Shown here piece after piece: positions 10,488 to 17,838 of a stretch of DNA of 64,000 nucleotides. Numbering within the stretch: the stretch's first letter is position 1; each line of letters starts with the position of its first letter. The DNA is from Georgenia sp. SYP-B2076 (GTDB lineage: Bacteria > Actinomycetota > Actinomycetes > Actinomycetales > Actinomycetaceae), in contig NZ_RXOZ01000012.1 in NCBI RefSeq assembly GCF_003991205.1, forward strand, positions 1-64,000. The letters run 5' to 3'. The notes beneath the pieces are model-generated. The model made no database searches and was not told the DNA's origin. It saw nothing but the letters and a program-made list of their open reading frames with translations. Both the position numbers and the translations under genes were made by a program.

Positions 10488-11372
10488 CTAGATGATGCCC
10501 GCGGAGCCCAGCGCGCTGCCGACGAGGAACGTCGCGGCGAGCGCCACGGCCCCGCCGACGACCACGCGCGTCGCCGCCCGGAGCTTCGACCCGCCGCCGA
10601 TCCACGCGGCGACGGCGCCCGTCAGCGCCAGGGCGGCAAGCGTGACGAGGAAGGCCACCGGGACGCGCACACCCGCGGGCGGGAGCAGGATCGCGAGGAG
10701 CGGCAGGACCGCGCCGACGGTGAAGGCCACGGCCGAGGCCAGCGCGGCGTGCCACGGGCTGGCCACGTCGTCCTGGTCGATGTTGAGCTTGGCGCGCAGG
10801 TGGGCGTCCAGGGCGTCGCGCGCGGTGAGCTCCTCGGCGACCCGGCGCGCGGTCGCGGGCGAGATGCCGCGGCCCTCGTAGACCGCGGCGAGCTGGGCGA
10901 GCTCCCCGGCCGGGTCCGTCGCGAGGGCGCGGCGCTCGCGCTCGATGTGGCTGCGTTCGCTGTCGCGCTGGCTGGAGACTGAGACGTACTCGCCGAGCGC
11001 CATGGACACGGCTCCGCCGACCGCCGCTGCCAGGCCGGCGGTCAGGATCGGTCCGGTCGACGCCGTCGCCCCCGCCACACCGACGACGACGGCGGCCGTG
11101 GAGACGATCCCGTCGTTCGCCCCCAGCACGCCGGCGCGCAGTGAGTTGAGCCGCTGCGCGAGGTTGCCACGCGGGTGCGGCTCGGGCCGGTCGTGGTCGT
11201 CGGGGGCGGCGTGCCGCTGCGTGGTGGGGCGCGGGTGCGCGGCGGTGGCGCTCGGCCCGGCTGACGGCGTGGAGGCGTGGTCGGTGTGCGGGCGTGCGGC
11301 GGGTCGGGGCTCGTGGACGGCGGTGATGTGGGGCTGCTCCTTCTGGCGGCGCGCGATCATGGATCCGGTCAT
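10488..11372 (-). CDS. VIT1/CCC1 family transporter (iron/manganese type)
   Basis: A 294-residue membrane protein. Residues 1-70 are a His/Pro-rich hydrophilic extension. The core starts with LRAGVLGANDGIVSTAAVVVGVAGA and has the conserved second-helix motif MALGEYVSVSSQRDSE, a charged cytoplasmic loop with E and H residues (metal-binding domain) and three further C-terminal hydrophobic segments, as in CCC1/VIT1 proteins that move Fe(II) or Mn(II). The start could also be ATG at 11360. The His-rich N-terminus might bind metal, but that is inference. No clear iron box was found upstream. Confidence 0.87.
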   Translation of the reverse strand: MTGSMIARRQKEQPHITAVHEPRPAARPHTDHASTPSAGPSATAAHPRPTTQRHAAPDDHDRPEPHPRGNLAQRLNSLRAGVLGANDGIVSTAAVVVGVAGATASTGPILTAGLAAAVGGAVSMALGEYVSVSSQRDSERSHIERERRALATDPAGELAQLAAVYEGRGISPATARRVAEELTARDALDAHLRAKLNIDQDDVASPWHAALASAVAFTVGAVLPLLAILLPPAGVRVPVAFLVTLAALALTGAVAAWIGGGSKLRAATRVVVGGAVALAATFLVGSALGSAGII

Positions 11373-11534
11373 ATCGCGTAGGGAATCATCGCCGCCGCCG
11401 GCGCCGCAACGAAGGGGAGGTATCCCTAAGTGACGGGCGTCTCGGCGTGTGGCGGCGTAGACGGCGAGGGCCGCCGAGGGGCAGTGCCCCCTCGACGGCC
11501 CCTCGGGCGGCCCCGCGTCGCGCGGGCGGAGCGG

Positions 11535-13622
11535 TCAGGCGTGCCCGATCTTCTTGCCGTCGGCACGCCACGCGACGGCGATCGAGGGGCGCGGGATGGC
11601 GGTGCCGCCGTCGGGCCAGTGCGAGGTGGGCGTCTCGAACGCGGCCCCGTCCGTCTCGCCGGGGTGCTGGACGCAAACGAGGACGCGGTCGTCCTCGACC
11701 CACGGCCCGCAGGCCTCCGCGCCGCGCGGCACGGTGAGGAACTGCTTGACCTGACCGCGGAACTCGCCCTCGACCGCGACGCCGAACAGGCCGTCGTTGC
11801 TGCCCAGCGCGTTGCCGTCGGTGCTGATCCAGAGGTTCCCGTACTTGTCGAAGGTGACGTTGTCCGGGCAGGAGATCGGCGAGACCTGGGACTTGTCGAA
11901 CCCGGCGAAGTAGGTGCCCGGGTCGTTCGGGTCCCCGCACAGCAGGAAGATCCGCCAGCCGAACGCCAGCTCACCGGCGTCGTTGCGTCGCTCGGCGACC
12001 TCGACCACGTGGCCGTGGCGGTTCTTGGTGCGGGGGTTGGCCTCGTCCGCGCCGGCCTGGCCCACGACGCCGCGGTTGGAGTTGTTCGTCAGGGCGAGGT
12101 AGACCACGCCCGACCTGGGGCTCGGCTCGACGTCCTCGGGGCGGTCCATCTTCGTCGCACCCACGGCGTCGCCCGCCTGGCGGGTGAAGGTGAGGACCTC
12201 GACGCCGGACATGCCGGGCACGTGCGAGACGGCCTCGGAGCCGGTGGAGGTCACCAGCGGGATCCACTCGCCGCCGCCGTCGAAGGCGCCGTCGGAGGGC
12301 AGCGCGCCGTCGCCCGTGATCTCCGCGGCGGGCGAGCTCCCGGTGAACCGGGCGACGTAGAGGGTGCCGTTGTCCAGCAGGTCGGCGTTGCGCCGGTCGT
12401 CGCCCCTGCGGTAGCGCCCGGTGGAGACGAACTTGTAGAAGTAGTCGAAGCGCTCGTCGTCGCCCATGTAGACCGCGACCCGGCCGTCCCGGGTGAGCCG
12501 GGTCGTGGCCGCCTCGTGCTTGAACCGGCCCAGCGCGGTGCGCTTGCGCGGCGTGGAGGTGGGGTCGTAGGGGTCGATCTCGACGATCCACCCGAAGCGG
12601 TTGGCCTCGTTGGGCTCCTTGGTGAGGTCGAACCGGTCGTCGAAGCGCTCCCACTTGCGTTCGCTGGCGCCGCCGGACATGCCGTAGCGGCGCAGGCGCT
12701 CCTTGACCACCGGGTCGGCGACGGAGGCGGCGTGGGCGAAGTACTGGTTGAAGTTCTCCTCCGCCGTCAGCCACGTGCCCCACTGCGTGAGGCCGCCGGA
12801 GCAGTTGTTGAGCGTGCCCAGGACGGTGCGGCCCTCGGGGTCCGCGCCCGTCCGGACGACGGGGGAGCCGGCGACCGGGCCGCTGAGCTCGAACGCCGTG
12901 CCGGTATGGAACCGGCGGTTGAGGCGGTGGCCGACGACCGGGTCGAGCGCACCGGAGCGCTTGCCGCGCCGGCCCGAGGTGACGGCGACGATGCTCAGGC
13001 CGTGGGCGGCCCAGGCGGTCGCGACCTGCTCGGCGGTGGGGTTGTCCGGGTCGTAGCCGGGGAACATCATGCCCTCGGTGGTGTACTCGTGGTTGGCCAC
13101 GAGCAGGAAGTCCTGCCGCCCCTTGAGGGGGAGGAGCCCGAGGTAGTCGCAGTTGTAGCCGAACTGGCGCTGCTGCGCCTCGGCGCTCTGGTTCGCCGGG
13201 TCGAAGGCGGGGGCGTCGGTGAAGAGCGGGTCGCCCCAGCGGAGCACGATGTCCTGGAGGTACCCGGGCGGCGGCGTGAGGACGTCCGCCGTGTTGGGCG
13301 CGACGGCGTCGAACCGGAGGCCGGGGGCGCCGGCAGGCGCGCCGTTGCCCGGGCCGCCCTTCCCCGGGGCCGCCATGGCGGGCTCCTGGCCGAGGGCGGT
13401 GGTCGCGGCGCCCGTGACGGCGATCACGGCGCCGGCCTTGAGGAGGCTGCGCCGGGAGACGGCGCTCGCGACGACATCGCCGAAGTAGTCGTTGCCGGAC
13501 GTGTTGGGGATGTCGTGGAAGCACGCGTCGCCGCAACGGTACCGGCACGTCATGGCCGAGCGGCCGCCGGGGTGGGCGCTCAGCAGCGGGAGGAGGCGGC
13601 GGCGTGGGGTGGTCTCGGTCAT
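11535..13622 (-). CDS. phoX: PhoX family alkaline phosphatase (Tat-exported)
   Basis: A 695-residue protein of the PhoX/DUF839 family: calcium- and iron-dependent phosphatases that release phosphate from organic esters outside the cell. Residues near 55-85 carry a twin-arginine signal (SRRSLLKAGAVIAVTGAATT); family motifs include VANHEYTTEGMMFPGYDP, the Cys-containing NNCSGGLTQWGTWLTAEEN and PEDVEPSPRSGVVYLALTNN. The start ATG at 13622 is set by a good Shine-Dalgarno AAGGAG seven bases upstream; an earlier in-frame start has none. A PHO-box-like direct repeat at 13676-13697 upstream supports control by PhoP under phosphate limitation. Confidence 0.9.
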   Translation of the reverse strand: MTETTPRRRLLPLLSAHPGGRSAMTCRYRCGDACFHDIPNTSGNDYFGDVVASAVSRRSLLKAGAVIAVTGAATTALGQEPAMAAPGKGGPGNGAPAGAPGLRFDAVAPNTADVLTPPPGYLQDIVLRWGDPLFTDAPAFDPANQSAEAQQRQFGYNCDYLGLLPLKGRQDFLLVANHEYTTEGMMFPGYDPDNPTAEQVATAWAAHGLSIVAVTSGRRGKRSGALDPVVGHRLNRRFHTGTAFELSGPVAGSPVVRTGADPEGRTVLGTLNNCSGGLTQWGTWLTAEENFNQYFAHAASVADPVVKERLRRYGMSGGASERKWERFDDRFDLTKEPNEANRFGWIVEIDPYDPTSTPRKRTALGRFKHEAATTRLTRDGRVAVYMGDDERFDYFYKFVSTGRYRRGDDRRNADLLDNGTLYVARFTGSSPAAEITGDGALPSDGAFDGGGEWIPLVTSTGSEAVSHVPGMSGVEVLTFTRQAGDAVGATKMDRPEDVEPSPRSGVVYLALTNNSNRGVVGQAGADEANPRTKNRHGHVVEVAERRNDAGELAFGWRIFLLCGDPNDPGTYFAGFDKSQVSPISCPDNVTFDKYGNLWISTDGNALGSNDGLFGVAVEGEFRGQVKQFLTVPRGAEACGPWVEDDRVLVCVQHPGETDGAAFETPTSHWPDGGTAIPRPSIAVAWRADGKKIGHA

Positions 13623-13675
13623 CGTTCGCTCCTTGAGGTGGGATCCGCGCCGACCGTACGGAACACACATGTCCG

Positions 13676-13697
13676 GAAAGTGGACGGCCGGGTGAAC
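13676..13697 (-). promoter_or_regulatory. Candidate PHO box upstream of phoX
   Basis: On the minus strand, GTTCACCCGGC (13697-13687) is followed directly by CGTCCACTTTC (13686-13676): two 11-nt units, the first a very good match to the Streptomyces PhoP direct-repeat unit (GTTCACC core), the second weaker. It lies about 54-75 bases before the phoX start. The match to family knowledge is by eye. Confidence 0.55.
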
Positions 13698-13755
13698 GCC
13701 GCACGTCGGGCGGGTGGCCCGCCGGTGTCCCGGCGCTTACCGCGGTGCCGGGAGC

Positions 13756-13777
13756 CATTCACGTCGCGTTCAACGGG
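13756..13777 (+). promoter_or_regulatory. Candidate second PHO box, upstream of the divergent GNAT gene
   Basis: On the plus strand CATTCACGTCG (13756-13766) and CGTTCAACGGG (13767-13777) form two 11-nt units with ATTCAC and GTTCAA cores. They sit just upstream of the TAGGTT -10 box (13784-13789) of the acetyltransferase gene, where PhoP would act as an activator. The match is weaker than that of the phoX-side box. Confidence 0.4.
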
Positions 13778-13797
13778 GCCTCCTAGGTTGTGCCGCT

Positions 13798-14289
13798 GTG
13801 ACTGTGACTGCGCCGCCCGCCGGCGGCCTGCTGGCCTCCTGGACCCTGAGCGTGCACGCCGGCCCCGTGCCCGCCGACGTGGTCGACGACGTGGCGCGCC
13901 TGCGGGGCGAGGACCCCCGCCTGGCCGCGCGGGCCGCCCACGCGTCCGCGCACGCCCGGGCGCAGGCCGAGGGGCGCCTCGTCGGCTTCTGCCTGGCTGA
14001 GGAGCCGAACACCGCCCCCGGCGCGTCGTGGGCGCACCACGCCTTCCCCGACCGGCCCGAGCTCGGCGCGCTCGTGGTGGACCCCGCCTGGCGCGGCCGC
14101 GGCCTGGGCCGGGGGCTCGTCGCCGCGCTCGCCGGGCACCTGACCGGCGCCGGCCGGGTCCCGATCGGCGTCACCGCGACGGACAGCCGAGCGGTGGCCA
14201 TCAACCGGTGGCTGGGCGCGCGGGTCGTCGGCGCGTTCGTCCGTGACGGCCACGAGCGCTGGGTGTGGGAGTTCCCCGCCGCCGGGTGA
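13798..14289 (+). CDS. GNAT family N-acetyltransferase
   Basis: A 163-residue acetyltransferase-fold protein. The acetyl-CoA binding motif A is clear: LGALVVDPAWRGRGLGRGLV with the RGRGLG loop, followed by the family's C-terminal region with VTATDSRAVAINRWLGARVV. The substrate is unknown. The GTG start at 13798 is chosen because TAGGTT at 13784-13789 lies eight bases upstream, predicting a leaderless mRNA; in-frame codons further upstream do not look coding. It is divergent from phoX, and both promoters carry PHO-box-like repeats, so phosphate control is possible. Confidence 0.85.
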   Translation: MTVTAPPAGGLLASWTLSVHAGPVPADVVDDVARLRGEDPRLAARAAHASAHARAQAEGRLVGFCLAEEPNTAPGASWAHHAFPDRPELGALVVDPAWRGRGLGRGLVAALAGHLTGAGRVPIGVTATDSRAVAINRWLGARVVGAFVRDGHERWVWEFPAAG

Positions 14290-14492
14290 CCACCCAATTA
14301 CGGACGAAGAAACCGCGCAAGTACGCCATGGGAAAGGCTGTGTGCGGCAAGGTGGGCGGTGGAAGCAGTCATGCGGTTCCCCGCACCTCGCGGCGAGGCG
14401 CCGTCGCACCTTCACCACCGTCGCACCGATCACCAGGAGGCCCCCGTGCTCACATCCAGCCGCATCCGTACGCGAACCGGCGAGGCCGTCCG

Positions 14493-14963
14493 ATGACCGC
14501 GTTCCTGATCATCGGTGGCATCGGCCTGCTCGTCCTCGTCGTGTCACTGACGGTGGGGGAGATCTTCGACGCCTTCGACTCACTCGAGGTCGGTCTCTCC
14601 TCGAGCGCCCTCGGCGCCGCGCTGACGACGCTGGGCACCGTCGGCGTGCTCGCGACGTCGCTGGGGGCGAGCGCCCTCGTGGCCGCGCTCGTCGCCGTCG
14701 CCGCCGGCGCCGTGGCTGCGTTCATCGTCCAGAAGGCCATCACGGCCCTGGTGCGCTCCGGCGACGGCGACACCTCCTACGACGTCGTCGGCCTGGAGGG
14801 CTCGCTCACGGCGACCACCGGCCCGGCGAGCGGCCAGGTGCGCCTCGACGACCCGCGGGAGGTGGAGTCCCGCCTGGCGTGGTCCGACACCGAGCTGGCC
14901 CCGGGCACACGGGTCCGCGTCGTCTCCCGGGCCGGGGCACGGGTCAAGGTCACCGCGGTCTGA
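14493..14963 (+). CDS. NfeD-like membrane protein
   Basis: A 156-residue protein with an N-terminal transmembrane helix (FLIIGGIGLLVLVVSLTV), a second hydrophobic block (about residues 40-80) and a C-terminal OB-fold-like domain (GLEGSLTATTGPASGQVRLD ... VRVVSRAGARVKVTAV), the layout of NfeD short proteins. NfeD proteins work with flotillin/SPFH partners in membrane microdomains, and the next gene encodes a flotillin-like protein 70 bases downstream. The ATG at 14493 starts directly before the first helix; the ribosome binding site (GAGG) is weak. Confidence 0.82.
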   Translation: MTAFLIIGGIGLLVLVVSLTVGEIFDAFDSLEVGLSSSALGAALTTLGTVGVLATSLGASALVAALVAVAAGAVAAFIVQKAITALVRSGDGDTSYDVVGLEGSLTATTGPASGQVRLDDPREVESRLAWSDTELAPGTRVRVVSRAGARVKVTAV

Positions 14964-15033
14964 CTCCCCACGGCCCTCTCACTCCCCACGCGCCCGCGAC
15001 CGCCGGGCGCGCCATCTCGAACGAAGGAACCCC

Positions 15034-16446
15034 ATGTCCCTGTTCTCGGAGAACGCCACGGCGCTGTCCGTCGTCGTGCTGCTGGTCGTCGTGTTTGCCG
15101 TGGTCGCCCTCATCACGAAGCGCATCCGCCGCGTCCCGCCCAACCAGGCCCTCATCATCGTCGGCCGCGGCGCCGGGAAGGGGGACAAGTCCGCCACCGA
15201 CAGCCAGAAGGTCGTCATCGGCGGCCGCGTGTTCGTCTGGCCCGTCCTCCAGGAGGCGTTCCCGGTCTCGCTCGAGCAGCGCCAGCTCTCGCTGACCGTG
15301 GAGGGCGTCGACAGCAAGTTCATCGCGGTGTCCGTCAAGGCCTCCGTGCTGTTCAAGGTCCGCGGTGACGAGGAGGGCGTCCGCCGCGCGGGCCAGCGGT
15401 TCATGTCGCAGCAGGCCACCCTCGAGGAGCCGCTGCGTCAGGCGCTGGAGGGGGCGCTGCGTCCCGTCCTCGGCTCCATGACGGTCGAGGAGATCATCTC
15501 CGACCGGCAGGCGCTGCAGGACAAGGTCGTCCAGTCGATCACGCCGGACCTGCAGGAGCAGGGCTTCCAGCTCGACCTGGTGAACCTCTCCGACATCTCC
15601 ACGCCCGGGTCGGACTACCTCGGCAACCTGGGCCGCGCCCAGGCCGCCGAGGCCCGCCAGGTCGCGGAGGTCAAGGAGGCCCAGGCTCGGCTGACGTCCG
15701 AGACGGCCCAGCTGGAGGCCCAGGAGCGGATCGCGGAGCGTCAGCGCGACCTCTCGCTCAAGCAGGCGACCATCAAGGCGGAGACCGACAAGGCCAACGC
15801 CGAGGCGGACGCCGCCGGTCAGCTGGCCCGCGCCGAGCAGGACCGGGTCGTCGCCGCGCAGCAGCGTGAGGCGCTGCTGGAGCAGGCCCGGGTGACCGAG
15901 CAGCAGCTCGACATCGACGTCCGTAAGCCCGCCGACGCCGCCGCGTACGCCGCGGCCAAGGAGGCCGAGGGTGAGCGTGACGCGAAGAAGGCGGAGACGG
16001 AGGCCGAGGCGTTCCAGCGCACGACCATCGCCCAGGCGAACCTCGCCGCCCAGCGCAACGAGGCAGAGGCGATCGAGGCCCTGGGCAACGCCCGGGCAGC
16101 GGCAGCCAAGGCCGAGGGCCTGGCGGTGGCGGCCTCCACCGAGGCGCAGGCCAAGGCGCTGGCCGAGCAGGGGCAGGCGGTCATCATGCAGCAGGTCGTC
16201 TCGCTGCTGCCGGACATCATGCGCGCCGCCGCCGAGCCGGTCTCCAACATCGACCACCTCACGGTCATCTCCACCGACGGCGCCGGAGCGGTGACCAAGG
16301 TCGCCGGTCAGGCGCTGGGGGAGGGGCAACAGGTGATCAAGTCCCTGACCGGCCTCGACCTGGCCGGCCTGTTCTCGGCCTTCACCGGCAAGGCGCCGTC
16401 CGGCAACGGCAGCTCGACGCCGGAGAGTACCATCGCGTCGAGCTGA
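15034..16446 (+). CDS. Flotillin-like SPFH domain protein
   Basis: A 470-residue protein with an N-terminal membrane helix (VVVLLVVVFAVVALIT), an SPFH/band-7 domain (about residues 30-200, PPNQALIIVGRG ... GFQLDLVNLSDIST) and a long Ala/Glu/Gln-rich coiled coil (about 205-390, many AEA repeats), ending in a C-terminal oligomerisation region. This is flotillin architecture: a scaffold of functional membrane microdomains. The Shine-Dalgarno AAGGAA is well placed before ATG 15034. The NfeD-like gene before it makes the usual NfeD-flotillin pair, and a strong terminator follows. Confidence 0.92.
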   Translation: MSLFSENATALSVVVLLVVVFAVVALITKRIRRVPPNQALIIVGRGAGKGDKSATDSQKVVIGGRVFVWPVLQEAFPVSLEQRQLSLTVEGVDSKFIAVSVKASVLFKVRGDEEGVRRAGQRFMSQQATLEEPLRQALEGALRPVLGSMTVEEIISDRQALQDKVVQSITPDLQEQGFQLDLVNLSDISTPGSDYLGNLGRAQAAEARQVAEVKEAQARLTSETAQLEAQERIAERQRDLSLKQATIKAETDKANAEADAAGQLARAEQDRVVAAQQREALLEQARVTEQQLDIDVRKPADAAAYAAAKEAEGERDAKKAETEAEAFQRTTIAQANLAAQRNEAEAIEALGNARAAAAKAEGLAVAASTEAQAKALAEQGQAVIMQQVVSLLPDIMRAAAEPVSNIDHLTVISTDGAGAVTKVAGQALGEGQQVIKSLTGLDLAGLFSAFTGKAPSGNGSSTPESTIASS

Positions 16447-16462
16447 CACGCACCGCTACGAC

Positions 16463-16493
16463 AGGCCGGCACCCGTTGCGGGTGCCGGCCTTT
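16463..16493 (+). terminator. Rho-independent terminator after the flotillin gene
   Basis: GGCCGGCACCCG (16464-16475), loop TTG, then CGGGTGCCGGCC (16479-16490) followed by TTT: a perfect 12-bp GC stem with a short T tail, 18 bases past the stop codon. Confidence 0.85.
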
Positions 16494-16552
16494 GCGCGCC
16501 AGGGCATCGCGTCCGGCGCGGCCGGGCGCAACGGCAGGGCGGGACAACGAGC

Positions 16553-16588
16553 AAGGGCCGCCTCCCGCACCTGCGGGAGGCGGCCCTT
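16553..16588 (-). terminator. Terminator hairpin downstream of tRNA-Pro
   Basis: AAGGGCCGCCTCCCGCA (16553-16569) and its exact complement TGCGGGAGGCGGCCCTT (16572-16588) form a 17-bp stem just 3' of the minus-strand tRNA gene. The sequence reads as a stem on both strands, so it may work in both directions. Confidence 0.75.
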
Positions 16589-16593
16589 CCGGG

Positions 16594-16667
<74 letters not shown>

Positions 16668-16680
16668 GTGGAACCGCATC

Positions 16681-16710
16681 AGAATAGCGGAGGCAGGGGG
16701 TGTCCGTGAA
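16681..16710 (-). promoter_or_regulatory. Promoter of tRNA-Pro
   Basis: On the minus strand TATTCT (16686-16681) is a near-consensus -10, and TTCACG (16710-16705) is an acceptable -35 with 18 bases between. Transcription would start a few bases before the mature 5' end at 16667. The stretch 16711-16885 beyond it holds nothing I can recognise. Confidence 0.65.
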
Positions 16711-16885
16711 ACCGGATCCCCCGGATGAGACGGACGCCACGTCCCGGGGCCGACTCGGCGGCCGCCGTCGGGCGCCGCGGGACGACGCCGGAGGCCGTGT
16801 GTCGCCGGACGGCGCCCGACGTCGCGGGACGGCGCCGGGGGCCATGGGGCCCGCCGCCGCCTGACGCCGGGCGGGACCGACGCCG

Positions 16886-17758
16886 CTACGCGGGACGGGG
16901 GACGAGGGTGAGGAGGCACGCCTCCGGCCGGCACGCGAAACGCACCGGGGCGTATGGGCTCGTGCCGAGGCCCGCGCTGACGTGCAGCCACGTCGAGTCC
17001 TCGCCCCCGCGGGCGCCCGGGCGAGGGCCGGGCCAGCCGTGCAGACCGCTGGCCCGCGAGCGGTCCAGGTCGGAGTTGGTCACGAGAGCGCCGAAGCCGG
17101 GCACGCACAGCTGCCCGCCGTGCGTGTGCCCGGCGAGGACGAGGTCGCACCCGTCGGCGTGCATCGCGTCCAGCACCCGCCGGTACGGGGCGTGCGTGAC
17201 CCCCAGGCGGAGGCGCGGGCGTCCGGCGGTGCCCGGGTGCGCTCCACGGGTGCCGGCGGCGCCGTCCGGGGCTGGGAACCTGTCGTACTCCAGGTGCGGG
17301 TCGTCGACCCCCACGAACGAAAGGTCCGTCCCCGCGACGGTCACGGCGTCGCGGCGATTGGTCAGGTCCTGCCAGCCGGCGCGGCGGAAGGCGTCCGCGA
17401 GCTCCTCGGCGGGCAGGTGGACCCGTTCGTCACCGGGGTCCGTGCGGGCGTCCGGCAGGAGGTAGCGTGCCGGGTTCTTCGGGTAGGGCGCGAAGTAGTC
17501 GTTGGAGCCGAGGACGAACGCGCCGGGCCGCTCGAGCAGCGGCGCGTACGCCTCGAGGACGGAGGGCATCGCGTCCGGGTGCGCCATGTTGTCGCCCGTG
17601 GTGATCACCAGGTCCGGCTCGAGCCGGCCCAGGTCGCGCACCCACGCGACCTTGTGCCGCTGGCTCGGGACGAGGTGCAGGTCGGACAGGTGCAGCACGC
17701 GCAGCGGTCGGGCGCCCGCGGGCAGCACGGGCACCTCATGCGTGCGCAGGGCGAACAT
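16886..17758 (-). CDS. Metallophosphoesterase (calcineurin-like, YkuE/Rv3683 type)
   Basis: A 290-residue calcineurin-like phosphoesterase with the metal-binding series LHLSDLHLV (D, H), TTGDNM (GD), LGSNDYF (GN[D/H]), GVTHAPYRR (H) and LAGHTHGGQ (GHTH). It stands directly after the class A PBP gene on the same strand, as in M. tuberculosis (Rv3682-Rv3683). ATG 17758 has the Shine-Dalgarno GGAG at a good distance, so I use it, but the same frame remains open upstream and encodes a hydrophobic stretch (LAGATALAGLGSLAWALAE) typical of the N-terminal membrane anchor of this family; only a CTG at 17842 could start it. Confidence 0.9.
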   Translation of the reverse strand: MFALRTHEVPVLPAGARPLRVLHLSDLHLVPSQRHKVAWVRDLGRLEPDLVITTGDNMAHPDAMPSVLEAYAPLLERPGAFVLGSNDYFAPYPKNPARYLLPDARTDPGDERVHLPAEELADAFRRAGWQDLTNRRDAVTVAGTDLSFVGVDDPHLEYDRFPAPDGAAGTRGAHPGTAGRPRLRLGVTHAPYRRVLDAMHADGCDLVLAGHTHGGQLCVPGFGALVTNSDLDRSRASGLHGWPGPRPGARGGEDSTWLHVSAGLGTSPYAPVRFACRPEACLLTLVPRPA

Positions 17759-17838
17759 CGACGTCTCCGCGAGCGCCCACGCCAGCGACCCAAGGCCGGC
17801 GAGTGCTGTCGCGCCGGCCAGCCGGGCGCCCCAGGCGC

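Noticed and set aside
11373-11433. Possible iron-regulator (IdeR/DtxR) box before the VIT1-family gene (TTAGGGATACC region)
   Set aside because: Only about 11 of 19 positions fit the IdeR consensus by eye, and the symmetry is poor, so it is not better than chance in a short promoter.
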